Shown: positions 23,263 to 34,165 of the stretch, one piece after another
Layout of the letters: each line of letters begins with the position of its first letter
Numbering within the stretch: the stretch's first letter is position 1
Assembly: GCA_030544235.1 (NCBI GenBank)
Contig: CM060478.1
Coordinates: 2,469,227 to 2,533,226 of the forward strand
Source of the DNA: Lepturacanthus savala
Lineage: Eukaryota > Chordata > Actinopteri > Scombriformes > Trichiuridae
DNA: 64,000 nt
Direction of reading: 5' to 3'
The notes under the pieces: model-generated
The model's input: the letters and a program-made list of their open reading frames with translations, nothing else
The model's database searches: none
What the model was told of the DNA's origin: nothing
Translations under genes and position numbers: made by a program

Positions 23263-23442
23263 TCCTTCATGATATCATCAACTTAAATATATATATTTGT
23301 ATTGTTTGTGCCTCTAATGGATGAAAATTATATATTTATTGAAGAAAGATCCAACGACATCACCACAAACATCCTGTAACTTTATCTACAAGGTTCATAT
23401 CGTCTCATATTTACTGTTTATTTATATTCTGGGTCTAATTAA

Positions 23443-23994
23443 CCCCTTGACCTCCAGCCCTTTTTTATGTTTAGGACATCCCCATAGTCAGCAGGGTATG
23501 TCTGGAATAAACACAGAGATGTTGGTCGACACTAAACGACCATTTATTGATCTCAAATAAACATTTTCATCCCAAAACAGCAACAAAAAAACACATTTTT
23601 TGTTCGTCGCTTCAAACAAGCGACTTTTTACTGTAGTGTTTTTTGGCTGCTAGTTTACTGAGTTTTTGTCATAAAGCTACACTGATGGTACCGTTGGACT
23701 CGTCACAGTCTCAGCTTTCATATGAGATGTCATTTGTTTGTGTAACATGAAGTATCAGAGCGCTAGCCATCAAAATGTGGCGAGTGGGTTGGCTTTATGA
23801 TCGTATAGCGATTTTCATATTTGTTAATTAATTAGCTTGGTGTTGGAGTTGTGTTTGGTGTGTGTAAATATGACTTATATGTGCTTGTAGTGGAGTTTCT
23901 CCTGTTTAATTTGATGTATAGCTTCACTATATTTGGACATGATTAGTGGAGCAATCTCCAAAATCCCCTGTGGGGGAACCTGGAGTTTAACGGG
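23443..23994 (+). mobile_element. TTAA-target MITE, complete copy (piggyBac- or Kolobok-type)
   Basis: The 552-bp element is bounded by TTAA on both sides (23439-23442, 23995-23998). Its ends are imperfect inverted repeats: CCCCTTGACCTCCAG on the left and, read inward from the right, CCCGTTAAACTCCAG. TTAA target duplication with CCC...GGG termini is the pattern of piggyBac elements; Kolobok elements also use TTAA. There is no transposase frame. An internal perfect hairpin (GTCGCTT/AAGCGAC, 23606-23624) is kept in all three copies. Other copies are at 26757-27271 and 54020-54573, both inverted. Confidence 0.85.
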
Positions 23995-24084
23995 TTAAGG
24001 GTTCAACCTTCCTTAATTATCTTATATCAGCCTCAGTTCAGCCTCCGTCTGAAACAGGCTGCTTTACAAAAAGTGTCAGTATAG

Positions 24085-24087
<3 letters not shown>

Positions 24088-24138
<51 letters not shown>
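24088..24138. repeat. (CA)n microsatellite
   Basis: About 25 CA units. Confidence 0.95.
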
Positions 24139-24140
<2 letters not shown>

Positions 24141-24529
24141 AATTGGCACCACATGAGTTAATGTAGCAAATCAGAATAACTTAAATAATTTATTTGTAAT
24201 TAACATAATGTCACTATTTGAACAGTTTTCTCTTTGTACTTATTTAATTTATTTAATTGGCCGTTTCCATGGAGACCGCCTGGCATTTTTCCCACTAGCC
24301 TTTGCGTTATCGGCCATAATAAATAAAGTTAACTTAAATTTACAGTCAGCATTTGTTCATATCTACACATGTTCTGCTGTAGTAGATAACAGTCAGACGT
24401 AGAACGTAGCTCCGACTTATTAAATATGAATTCAGGACAAAGTTGCTCTGAGGAACTATTAAGTATTTTGTGCTCGCTGAGTTGCAGTGAATGATAAGTC
24501 GACATTTATAATGCAGGAAACTGAATATT

Positions 24530-24790
24530 CCTGTGTTTATTATTCATCTGATTGGGGCTGCATTTATTATCCAGGTTAGCTCCACTGAGATGGGAAGCAT
24601 CTTTTCTAATAAAGCGTCAGCGGCATATTTAATTAGAGGAGGAGGGATGACGCTTCTCATCTAAAGTCACGCTGAAGAGCAAAGAAGGAGAGTTGTGGCG
24701 TGATCCACTTTATCAATCAGCATCATCAGCATCATGAATCAACCTCGGCGTCTTCTGGAGTCGGGTAACGTCACCTTTTCTGTACGTAAA
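24530..24790. other. Unique, possibly conserved noncoding segment
   Basis: This balanced-composition stretch (GATTGGGGCTGCATTTATTA ... GATGACGCTTCTCATC) lacks repeat matches elsewhere in the window. It contains a 16-codon ATG frame at 24734-24781 (M-N-Q-P-R-R-L-L-E-S-G-N-V-T-F-S) that ends at a good donor, TCT|gtacgt. Nothing confirms that it is transcribed. Confidence 0.25.
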
Positions 24791-24992
24791 ACATCCTTAA
24801 TTTAATAAAAGAGAGAAAAACAACCTTGATGGTGACAGTTTCTGGCATAAATAAAGAAAAGGAAGTTCAAGTTTAAAGGTGATTCATAGAGAAGCAGTGA
24901 AGGAAATACACAAACATGTTTTTACATTTTTATTGAAATTTAATCAGTTTAATTCCAATTAAAACCTTCTAGATTTATATTGATTGTATATA

Positions 24993-25807
24993 TGACAAGA
25001 TAAATTTACCTTGTTAATACAATAAATATTTTAAAGACTTTTAATTTGGTAACATGATAAATTTACCTTGTTAACAGGATAAAGGTTGAAAAGACTTTTA
25101 ATTTGGTGACATGATAAATTTACCTTGTTAATACAATAAATGTTTAAAAGACTTTTAATTTGGTAACATGATAAATTTACCTTGTTAACAGGATAAAGGT
25201 TGAAAAGACTTTTAATTTGGTAACATGATAAATTTACCTTGTCAATACAATAAATGTTTAAAAGACTTTTAATTTGGTAACATGATAAATTTACCTTGTT
25301 AATACAATAAAAGTTTAAAAGACTTTTAATTTGGTAACATGATAAATTTACCTTGTTAACAGAATAAAAGTTTAAAAGACTTTTAATTTGGTAACATGAT
25401 AAATTTACCTTGTTAATACAATAAAAGTTTAAAAGACTTTTAATTTGGTAACATGATAAATTTACCTTGTTAATACAATAAAGGTTTAAAAGACTTTTAA
25501 TTTGGTAACAAGATAAATTTACCTTGTTAATACAATAAAAGTTTAAAAGACTTTTAATTTGGTAACATGATAAATTTACCTTGTTAATACAATAAAAGTT
25601 TAAAAGACTTTTAATTTGGTAACATGATAAATTTACCTTGTTAACAGGATAAATGTTGAAAAGACTTTTAATTTGGTAACATGATAAATGTACCTTGTTA
25701 ACACAATAAAAGTTTAAAAGACTTTTAATTTGGTAACATGATAAATTTACCTTGTTAACAGGATAAAGGTTGAAAAGACTTTTAATTTGGTAACATGTTG
25801 AATTTAC
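24993..25807. repeat. 57-bp tandem repeat, about 14 copies
   Basis: Each unit reads GACTTTTAATTTGGTAACAT, then GATAAATTTACCTTGTTAA, then ACAATAAAAGTTTAAAA or the variant CAGGATAAAGGTTGAAAA. The spacing of GACTTTT is exactly 57 bp where checked (25036 to 25093). Two unit types alternate irregularly. Confidence 0.96.
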
Positions 25808-25834
25808 GACCCAAAAGAGACAGATATCACTTTG

Positions 25835-25925
25835 AATGAATAGTCAACAACTTAGATCCAGCTTTTCTGCAGTAATGGACTTAAATAAACCAAGTTTCTC
25901 TGGTTAATTAACCCCCGTCTGTATA
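25835..25925 (+). repeat. Repeat end shared in inverse with 59748-59825
   Basis: AACTTAGATCCAGCTTTTCT, GGACTTAAATAAA and TTAATTAACCCCCGTCTG are found as the reverse complement at 59748-59825. This suggests two copies of one mobile repeat. Confidence 0.65.
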
Positions 25926-26189
25926 TCAGCATGGATGAAGCCTGATGTCTGGGTCTTTTCTAGGACTAGAGCTCTAGAGCTCAGCAGAACCCCATGATCT
26001 AGACCTAGTTAGTCAGGAGTTCATCCTACAGCAACATGATCCAGATCAGACCTCTGGGCTGTCAGATTTAGAGAAAATCTGAACAAATCAACATGTTCTA
26101 CAACTTTTAGCTGATGGTGAATTTGCACTAAAACTGATGTATAACCTAAACTATCATCCAGACAATTATCACAGCTGTAGTTGAACCTT

Positions 26190-26545
26190 TGGACATGTCA
26201 AACCAGTAGGTGGCGATATCACTCCTAACAGGAAGGACATCTCCATGGATACAACTTCCTGTTTACTGGCAATTGCGGTTCATGTTTTCTGCAGAAATTC
26301 TATCTATGAAAGACAAGAGTTGATGAGACAGTAGCAGAGATTAGGTTGGAGACGATGCATTTCCTGGATTATATAGTAGGATATAGAAGATTAAAGTCCT
26401 GCAGATGGCAGCAATGCAACTCTTTGGATGCTGGATGCTTTAAAACCTCAAAGAAGAAGAAGTTCACACATGAAACCAGACATTTTGAAAAAGTTCACCT
26501 TGGATTCTCGACCCGTTGCTGTGGTTGACCCTGAGATTCAGCTGA
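26190..26545 (+). repeat. Dispersed repeat with AAGAAGAAGAAG tail
   Basis: It contains AGTAGGTGGCGATATC and GATGGCAGCAATGCAACTCT followed by TTTGGATGCTGG and CCTCAAAGAAGAAGAAG. This resembles an abundant teleost interspersed repeat whose copies end in a GAA-rich tail. A 60-codon frame across it (26346-26528) is not convincing as a gene. Confidence 0.45.
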
Positions 26546-26756
26546 GGTTAGTGACCTGTAGTAATGTCAGGGTTACAGGTCTGGACAAATAATCCATCCA
26601 CCTGACTGTTGAAAAGCTGATTAAACAAATGCTGTATTATTATATTTATATATTAGAGTAGAACAATGCATTTATGTTCTCAGTGAACTGAAGCAGAACT
26701 ACATTTCTACTGAGGCTGGAGAGTTAAACTGAATAAAAAGTACAATTGTAGTACAA

Positions 26757-27271
26757 GAGATTGCTGCACTAATCATGTCCAAATATAGTGAAGCTATACA
26801 TCAAATTAAACAGGAGAAACTCCACTACAAGCACATATAAGTCATATTTACACACACCAAACACAACTCCAACACCAAGCTAATTAATTAACAAATATGA
26901 AAATCGCTATACGATCATAAAGCCAACCCACTCGCCACATTTTGATGGCTAGCGCTCTGATACTTCATGTTACACAAACAAATTACATCTCATATGAAAG
27001 CTGAGACTGTGACGAGTCCAACGGTACCATCAGTGTAGCTTTATGACAAAAACTCAGTAAACTAGCAGCCAAAAAACACTACAGTAAAAAGTCGCTTGTT
27101 TGAAGCGACGAACAAAAAAAGTGTTTTTTTGTTGCTGTTTTGGGATGAAAATGTTTATTTGAGATCAATAAATGGTCGTTTAGTGTCGACCAACATCTCT
27201 GTGTTTATTCCAGACATACCTACTGACTATGGGGATGTCCTAAACATAAAAAAGGGCTGGAGGTCAAGGGG
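26757..27271 (-). mobile_element. TTAA-target MITE, copy truncated at one end
   Basis: Reverse-complement copy of 23443-23994, lacking the outer 40 or so bases on the low-coordinate side. The other end is intact (CTGGAGGTCAAGGGG followed by TTAA at 27272-27275). The interior differs from 54020-54573 by only scattered single bases. Confidence 0.85.
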
Positions 27272-27833
27272 TTAAAACAATTGTTTAATTGGTTGTCGAT
27301 AATTTAATCAATCAAACGAAACAACAAATTCATGTTTTAAGTAATTTATTAATTAGAAATTGTATTTTTTTATTTTTTCCTGCTTATCAGAATCTGTGAA
27401 TTTGCTGATTTCTCCTCCTGGGATCTTGGATCTTGTAACAAGCTTTTTTCTCTATTTTCTAACGATCTATAGAATTATTGATCAGTAAATTGTAGTAGTT
27501 GCAACCAAGGTAAATTTGCTGCCACCTACAAACACTCACTCCACGCTGTTAATGCTGCAGATTTATTTACATGTGAACGTTTATTCTTCACATTGAATGC
27601 CAAAGTGGTATTTTGTGTGTATTTACTCTCCCTCTTCACTTATCCCCTTATTGCTGTTTGATTCAGCCAATTATGGGATGCTGCTTATCGCCTCCTTAGA
27701 GACGACTACAGCTAATCTGCTCCATTGATATTTTCCAGTAGTGTCCTTGTATAATCCCAACGTATTGCTGTCACTGCGGCTGCGTGTTTGGTTTGGAGTT
27801 AGTCCATCCCTGAGGAGTTAGGATTTACAGATG

Positions 27834-27959
<126 letters not shown>

Positions 27960-28499
27960 TCATCAGCTTCATGTCTTTGTAGAATTCACTTGTGGTTTTT
28001 GTCCTTGAAGCAAAAGGCCGTTTCCTGGATCTGAGATGATTTCTGACCAGTTTGGATGATTCTGGAGAAAAGAATATCTACAGACGATGATTAGTGGAAG
28101 AGCTGGTTCAGGTTTAGAAAGACCAGATCACAGCCAGAGCCTACGACGTGTCCTTGAGCTGGACTCCGACCCCACGATAAAGTATGAAGATTACAACAAA
28201 CAAACAAATAGTTCACAGTCCGTCCTCCAGATTTAACGTCTCCAGCTGCTGGATTTACAGCTTAATGCATCAATGTGGAGGAACCGGAGAGGAACCTCTG
28301 TGGAATTGTCCCGACAAAGTGGAAAAGTCCAAGGCCAGAGGGGGATCCTTCAGGATTTCTAGCTCCTTTATTAAAGGAGCAGTGGGCGGCGCTTGTTTCA
28401 GATGTTTTTTCACCCTAAATATTAACAGATAATAGCAGCTATAGGTAGAAATTCCAGGGAGGACACAGGTAAAACAATGGGTTTCTTAATAGTTGAATA

Positions 28500-29000
28500 G
28501 TTATGACCCCCCCTCCTATTTCCCAAAGTGGTTTCACCCAGATGCTGCAGCTAGTAGCTAGCAACATGGAAGAAACCAATCAAACTAATATGTAGAAGGC
28601 AGTAAAGTCATTTATCAAACCACCAAAATCAGCCTCTTCTTTCACCAGTCTGCTGGTTAAGATAAAAACTAATGATAAAGAATTAATAAAAAGCTCAAAC
28701 GATGGAATTTATCGTAGCGGACGGAGGAGGCAACAGAAAAAAGAGTAGAAAAGAGGGATGTGGGGTGTTTCATTCGTTATTTCCCCCATAAATAAATACG
28801 GAACATTGCTTTAACTACTATTATTACTTTTCATGGCATCATTTAAATCTATTAAAAACACTGAGGGCTCAAACCTGCAAGACAAGTTGTGAAGGAGAGA
28901 GAAAAGAAGCTAGGTCCAGATTATTATGCTAGTATTCCAGAAAATACTCTCTAAAAAAGTTCCCGTTTATTGTTTCCCATAAATGAAATGGGATTTTCAG
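28500..29000 (+). repeat. Dispersed repeat shared with 5885-6315 (copy 2)
   Basis: The ordered blocks described for copy 1 recur here (GTTATGACCCCCCC, GGAAGAAACCAATCAAACTA, CAAACCTGCAAGACAAGTTG, CCAGATTATTAT) with small insertions. Confidence 0.65.
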
Positions 29001-29084
29001 GAGTGGTTTACTCAGTGTTTGGTGCAACGTGAGTAAGTAACTTACACTAAGAAAGATGCTACTCGTTAGCCGCTAGCTTGGAAT

Positions 29085-29595
29085 GAGCTACTTCCAAAAG
29101 AATGTGAAGAAGAATGTGAAGGAGGTGATTGACAGCTGGACTTGTTATTGTCTCCCTTCTATAAAGAAGCAGCTTCTCCTCATTTGAACCGTCCGACACC
29201 CAGAGTCTCTACGTTAAGAGGAGATGAGACAAAAACCCAGTGGGAAAAAGGACGTGATTTGACTTTGAGGAAGATAATGTGTAGGTGGAAGTGAAGGGAT
29301 CTGACTTTATTCTACTGCATTGAATTCATGCTGCAAGACTAATGGATGGAGGAGCTGGAGCCGAGTTACTTCCAAAAGAAAGAAGAAGAAATATGGATCC
29401 ATTTTGGGGTCTCGATGGCCAGAATGTCACTGAAGGATTTAGACCTTGTGAACATTAGTTTCCTTCTGGCACTTAGTTTAAAACCTGTTTCTATGATGTG
29501 ACAGTGATAAAGTAGCCTGGCTAACACCAGACCTCATCTCAATGTAGATTGATATTCAGTCCAGGAACCGTCCGTTCATTTGTTCCTATCGGAAG
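29085..29595 (+). repeat. 500-bp block inverted at 36513-37010
   Basis: TGGAGCCGAGTTACTTCCAA, ATGGATCCATTTTGGGGTCT, GCACTTAGTTTAAAACCTG and GAACCGTCCGTTCATTTGTT occur as near-perfect reverse complements at 36513-37010. The pair forms an inverted repeat with about 7 kb between the arms. Confidence 0.85.
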
Positions 29596-29867
29596 CGTAG
29601 TATTATTATTATTCCTTTAATTAATAATTAGGAGAAAGATACTATAGATGCTGTATTTAGTGGTTAGTGGAGGGATAGACTTCCTGTCTCCCTCTGTCCT
29701 TTTATTTCTTCGTTTTACTTTTCTTTTTATTTAATTTCCATGGAAGTTGTGATAAACTGTCCATCTTGAGTCCAGCTTGAGTTGGACCTTTCCAATATGG
29801 CCGCCATTGAAGGACAGGTGGTCCAGACCAGTGTGAGTAGAATTTGAATTGTGGATTCATGTGAAAA

Positions 29868-30040
29868 TATCTTGTTTTTGGTACAATTAGTCCAATACTG
29901 AGTGGAATTATCCTATTTCAAGACTTTCCTGATTTGGACCAATTCGATCAATCTGTGTTTTACGAAAACAAGATAAATTATCTGCCAGTGCAATAGGATA
30001 ATATTACTCAATATTGGTCTAATTTATGGAAAACAAGATA
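29868..30040. mobile_element. Fold-back MITE, copy 2
   Basis: TTTGGTACAATTAGTCCAAT ... GGAATTATCCTATTTC on the left mirrors AGGATAATATTACTCAATAT with TGGTCTAATTT on the right. GATAAATTATCTGCCAGTG matches the copy at 7014-7186. Confidence 0.65.
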
Positions 30041-30288
30041 TTTTCACCTGTTTTTGCAGGACCTTGATTTTCCTGAAATTAATTTATCAACTTTTAATAC
30101 TTTATGGACCAGACTCATCTGTCACTTTCCCTGTGGTAACTCTCTAGTTTCCATCTATTTTCTTACAAATTGACTGACTTTAAGGTCGGTAGATGATAGA
30201 AAATGGGACAAGTAATTTCATTTTTCCGCCAGTTTATTTCAGCGCTGTTGAAATGTTAATTGCAGGTTCATATTCTGTGTTTTTTCAG

Positions 30289-30419
30289 GGTTCAGGAAGC
30301 CGTTCCCAGCGGATTTACATATGAATGCATCAAAACGTACTGACGCTGGTTTGGTGGAGGCTCCCGGGAATAAAAGCGTCCGTCGAATGGAAGATTTCAT
30401 GTTGATTAACATTCACAGG
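30289..30419 (+). other. Exon-like segment of unknown gene
   Basis: A strong acceptor (TTCTGTGTTTTTTCAG at 30273-30288) is followed by one open frame of 43 codons: FRKPFPADLHMNASKRTDAG and then LVEAPGNKSVRRMEDF and further. It ends at a possible donor, AGG|gtaacg. The other frames have stops. I do not recognise the peptide. It could be a lncRNA exon, an untranslated exon, or chance. Confidence 0.22.
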
Positions 30420-31036
30420 GTAACGTAGCCCTGAAAGAGCTTCAGGTGAAGGAGGGAAGATGGAGGCGGTGATTTGTGAGCCTGCAGGGATGAAGCTGGG
30501 ATGAAATTTCTAAAAAAAAAAAACAGTCCATTTATTTATGCAGCCACATTTTTGCCAATTTGCATTACAAGCGATTGCAAATGTGTTTATTTATTTATTT
30601 TGTACATCACCTTTAACGTACACTTTATAAATTTTAACTTTATTCAAAGGTTCTTTATTATCATTCAGCACATGTGTTAAATGAAATTTGGTTCCCTGGT
30701 CCCGGGGGCAGCCAAGTGTTCATAAAATATAGAATAAAAATAAAATATAAAGACTAGAAATAATATATTCAGTAAGAATATGCAATTATGGACAGAGTAA
30801 AATATAATACAAATAGACTTTTTATTTAATATTGTTTTATTTATAATTTAAATGACACATGACCTTCTTGTGTTGCCATGGTGACAAGAGACATGTCACA
30901 TGACCATACCATTGAGGTAAGCTAAATGTTTATTTTCATTTAATTAATAATTAATTTGAATGATTAGCTAGCATGGTACTGTTTTATAAAAATATTGTAA
31001 ATGATCCCAACATCTGATTAGCTAATTGGCTAATTG

Positions 31037-31605
31037 GTTAACCCATTTAAGCCCACTGGTAACCATAGTTACCAATGTCTCTGTCTATCATTTTCTACTT
31101 AAATTTAAAAAAATAGAAAAAATCAAAGGTTTCTTATGCAGTTTTTCTTTCAATGAGATGATAACAGGATGCAATGCATGAAATATTCATAGAAATAGAA
31201 GATATGATAATGTTTTGAATGTTTTTATTACTTAAAATGCCATAAATATTAGAGACAATCTCAAAAAGTCAATGGGACTCCATTAGGTTTATACACTGGG
31301 AATTTACCATATTTGCATATTGTTGACATATGGTGACAAATCTATTTTAGCATATTAGATAAAAAACTAAACATATAATATCAAAATTGAATTATTTATT
31401 ATTTTATTTGGTGAAAGACAACCTTTAGTTGTCAAATGTTCATCAGCAATAGGGATATCCTGGTCATGTGACCTCATAAATAGTATGTCCTTCAAAATAA
31501 AAGCCCCCTTTTCATGCCTACCATAGATTTTATATCATAACTTTTAGAAAAAGGAAGATAAAGTAACTGTTCATATGGAAACATTATGTTAAACCTGAAG
31601 CTAAT
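31037..31605 (-). repeat. Dispersed repeat, begins TTAACCCATTTAAGCCCA
   Basis: The right part (ATCCTGGTCATGTGACCTCA ... TTTTATATCATAACTTTT) is the inverse of 21170-21460. The left edge TTAACCCATTTAAGCCCA resembles TTTAACCCATTGAAGCC at 63658. This suggests a second TTAA-target family with CCC ends. Confidence 0.5.
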
Positions 31606-31715
31606 AAATGTTTGGTTAATGTGCTGAAATTGTAGAAAGAGCAATCATTTGAATTCCACTGTGTTTTTACCTCTCAGCCTGTGGTCTTGTATTGTTTTCA
31701 TCTTATTTTTTCAGA

Positions 31716-32035
31716 GAACAACAAACAGCAGAGATTATTCCTGCAACACGAGTCCCTGAAGGAGCCACATGTGGCGCCTGCTGCAGATGTAGAAACAGGA
31801 AATCAGCGGGAGGAGAGTTTATTGAGGAGGAAAAATGTGAGCAGCTGCAGGGAAGCCAGCTCCCCATACAACACGCCGCTTACTGGAGAAACGCTGTTTT
31901 TCTGTTAAAACCACATGGCAACGGGTCAACAACAACAACAACAACATCAAATACAGACATTTCCCCTGGTCCAGGAAATGATTTGATATATGCAGCTGCT
32001 GTCTGGATTAATAAAGTTTATTGAAACCTCTTCTT
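31716..32035 (+). other. Terminal-exon-like segment with polyadenylation signal
   Basis: A long pyrimidine tract (TTTTCATCTTATTTTTTCAG, 31696-31715) leads into 300 bases of non-repetitive, GC-richer sequence ending with AATAAA at 32010-32015. Two frames are open for over 60 codons. One (EQQTAEIIPATRVPEGATCG ...) stays open to a stop just after the AATAAA; the other ends near 31908. I recognise neither product. The architecture suits the last exon of a + strand coding or noncoding transcript; 30289-30419 could be an upstream exon, but joining them gives an early stop. Confidence 0.35.
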
Positions 32036-32902
32036 TATTAGTTTATCTACTGTATTTAACAGTTCCCTGGATCCTGTTCAGCATCGGTCTTTATTTATTT
32101 CTTTCTAAAAGACATAAGTGCTCGGGGCCCATTAAAAGGCCATTAAACTAAAATTTCCCCACAAAATCGAAACTCAATATTAAGTAAATTAACTTAAGAC
32201 AAAAAAACACATTAGACCAATCAGACGATCGGCCACTTCCTCTGTTTAATTGTTCAGAAGTTGAATCTGAGCAGTGTCTCCACTGGTAACTGAAAGAAAT
32301 ATACATTATAAAAGGATCCTCTATATAAAAATGAACTAATGTGTCTGTTATATATAAAACTAATTAACTGTCCAACTAATGAGTAAATGAACAAACCAGT
32401 GGATTTTAATTTATTACGAGTAATACTTGAAATAAAGCTGAATGAATTTAATGTAAATATATAATGTAATATAGTTTATACAGTAAATTAGTAGTATTCT
32501 TTAAAGAAAAATGCAGAAAATGCTATTTTCTAATATAAATTTTACTTAATTTTCTGTAAAATAATTTAAAAAATGACAAATTTTTCTTCACATTTGGATT
32601 TTGATTTGATTTAGTTTGTAAAATAAAAACTAGTATAAGGATTTTGACTTTACTCACGTTTTTAAACACACACTATTATATACAATACAATATATATATA
32701 TATATACAGTATAATGTATATATAATGTGTGTATATATATATATATTCTGATTGCATTGCATTAAATGAAAGTGCCTTAACATTTGTTGTGCAAACACTT
32801 CTATTCTAACTTAGTTTTTACAGTAGTAGTAAAAAAATCAGTGTAAATCTCAACTTAAACAATGTAGTCAATATGAAATTATATGAAATTAAAGCTTATT
32901 AC

Positions 32903-32986
<84 letters not shown>

Positions 32987-33916
32987 ACTGGACCCTCTGT
33001 AAATATAAAAGTAAAGTAAAAGTTCTTTTCTCCAGTTCATTTTTCCTCTGCTTCTTTGTTTCTTGCTGTATCATCAGACAGATTCCAGCTGCTGTGACCA
33101 TGAACAACACACCCAGAGGGGGAGAAACCACCCAGAGACACATTAACTGCACCTAAAACACACTAAACACACCCATTGACTTCCATTCTGGGCTCCTGTG
33201 ACTTCTTAAACCTCTCCCTACTGTGCTGTGATAAAGGCTGCGGGCAGTGTTCTATGAATATGAAGGTAACTACATATGGTTCTAACACATTAACACCTCC
33301 AGAGGAAAAATACCACATGCATTCTGGGAAATTAGAGTTTCTCATGTTGAAACAGGCCATCTGTGAGGGATTCAGGGATTAACTCCACTACATCCTATAT
33401 CTTTTTATTATAAAGTGATAATAATCCCTTAACATATGTCCTACAACAGCTAAATTAAATGCCTCATAGGTGGGTGGGGGAATGTCCAATTCTGATTTTA
33501 TAATCAAATATTGGTCTGGTCTCATGGTTTAAGATTGGAAAATTGTAAAATGCAGTTATTTCTTAATAATAAGGACCTTTGGATTTGACTTCTGACTTAT
33601 ATGGATAGAGGACTAACTTTCACTGAGGTTGCTGACATTTCTTTTTGATTAAGAAAGAAACATCCATTTCATCCAGTCCGTTTTCTACCACTGAGACATT
33701 TCTGCTGTTTCACTCTTTAGTCCACAGACTGATTATATAGAGAGCTCATTTGTTGCTGTTTAATTTGAGCTTTAACGACGAGTTTGTTTCCAAAACTCAG
33801 AAATCAGTCGCTAACTGTGTGTGAGTCACAGAATCTGATGCACAGCTCATTAATCAGCATGTGCAAATGGAATAAATACGTTAGAGGCTGCAGCCGCTCC
33901 AGACAAGCTTATCAGA

Positions 33917-33918
<2 letters not shown>
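32036..33918. other. Intergenic AT-rich DNA, no gene recognised
   Basis: It holds an alternating TA/TG stretch at about 32688-32747 and a tetranucleotide array described separately. Two opposed short frames at 33163-33382 overlap completely, which argues against either being a gene. Confidence 0.6.
32903..32986. repeat. (TAGA)21 tetranucleotide microsatellite
   Basis: 84 bases of uninterrupted TAGA/GATA. Confidence 0.97.
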
Positions 33919-33984
<66 letters not shown>

Positions 33985-34082
33985 ACTCGCACATAATGCA
34001 TGTTTAAAGAAGAGTTCGTCATTATGCATCTGCACATACACATAAGAGGAGATTACAGGCACAAAGATGCATGCATGCATTA

Positions 34083-34163
<81 letters not shown>
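33919..34163. repeat. Pair of (CA)n microsatellites around a 101-bp spacer
   Basis: CA tracts span 33919-33982 (32 units) and 34084-34163 (40 units). The spacer ends in ATGCATGCATGCATTAT. Confidence 0.95.

Positions 34164-34165
<2 letters not shown>

Larger units (their letters stand above)
20151..23438. other. Intergenic DNA with scattered repeats, no gene recognised
   Basis: The segment at 20246-20300 (TGGCTGTATAGTTGTGACATC) resembles the blocks near 56785 and 60430. TTTATTGTGA is repeated four to five times at 21557-21602. A GC-richer, apparently unique stretch at 21930-22262 might be conserved noncoding DNA. I see no spliceable coding exon. Confidence 0.5.
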
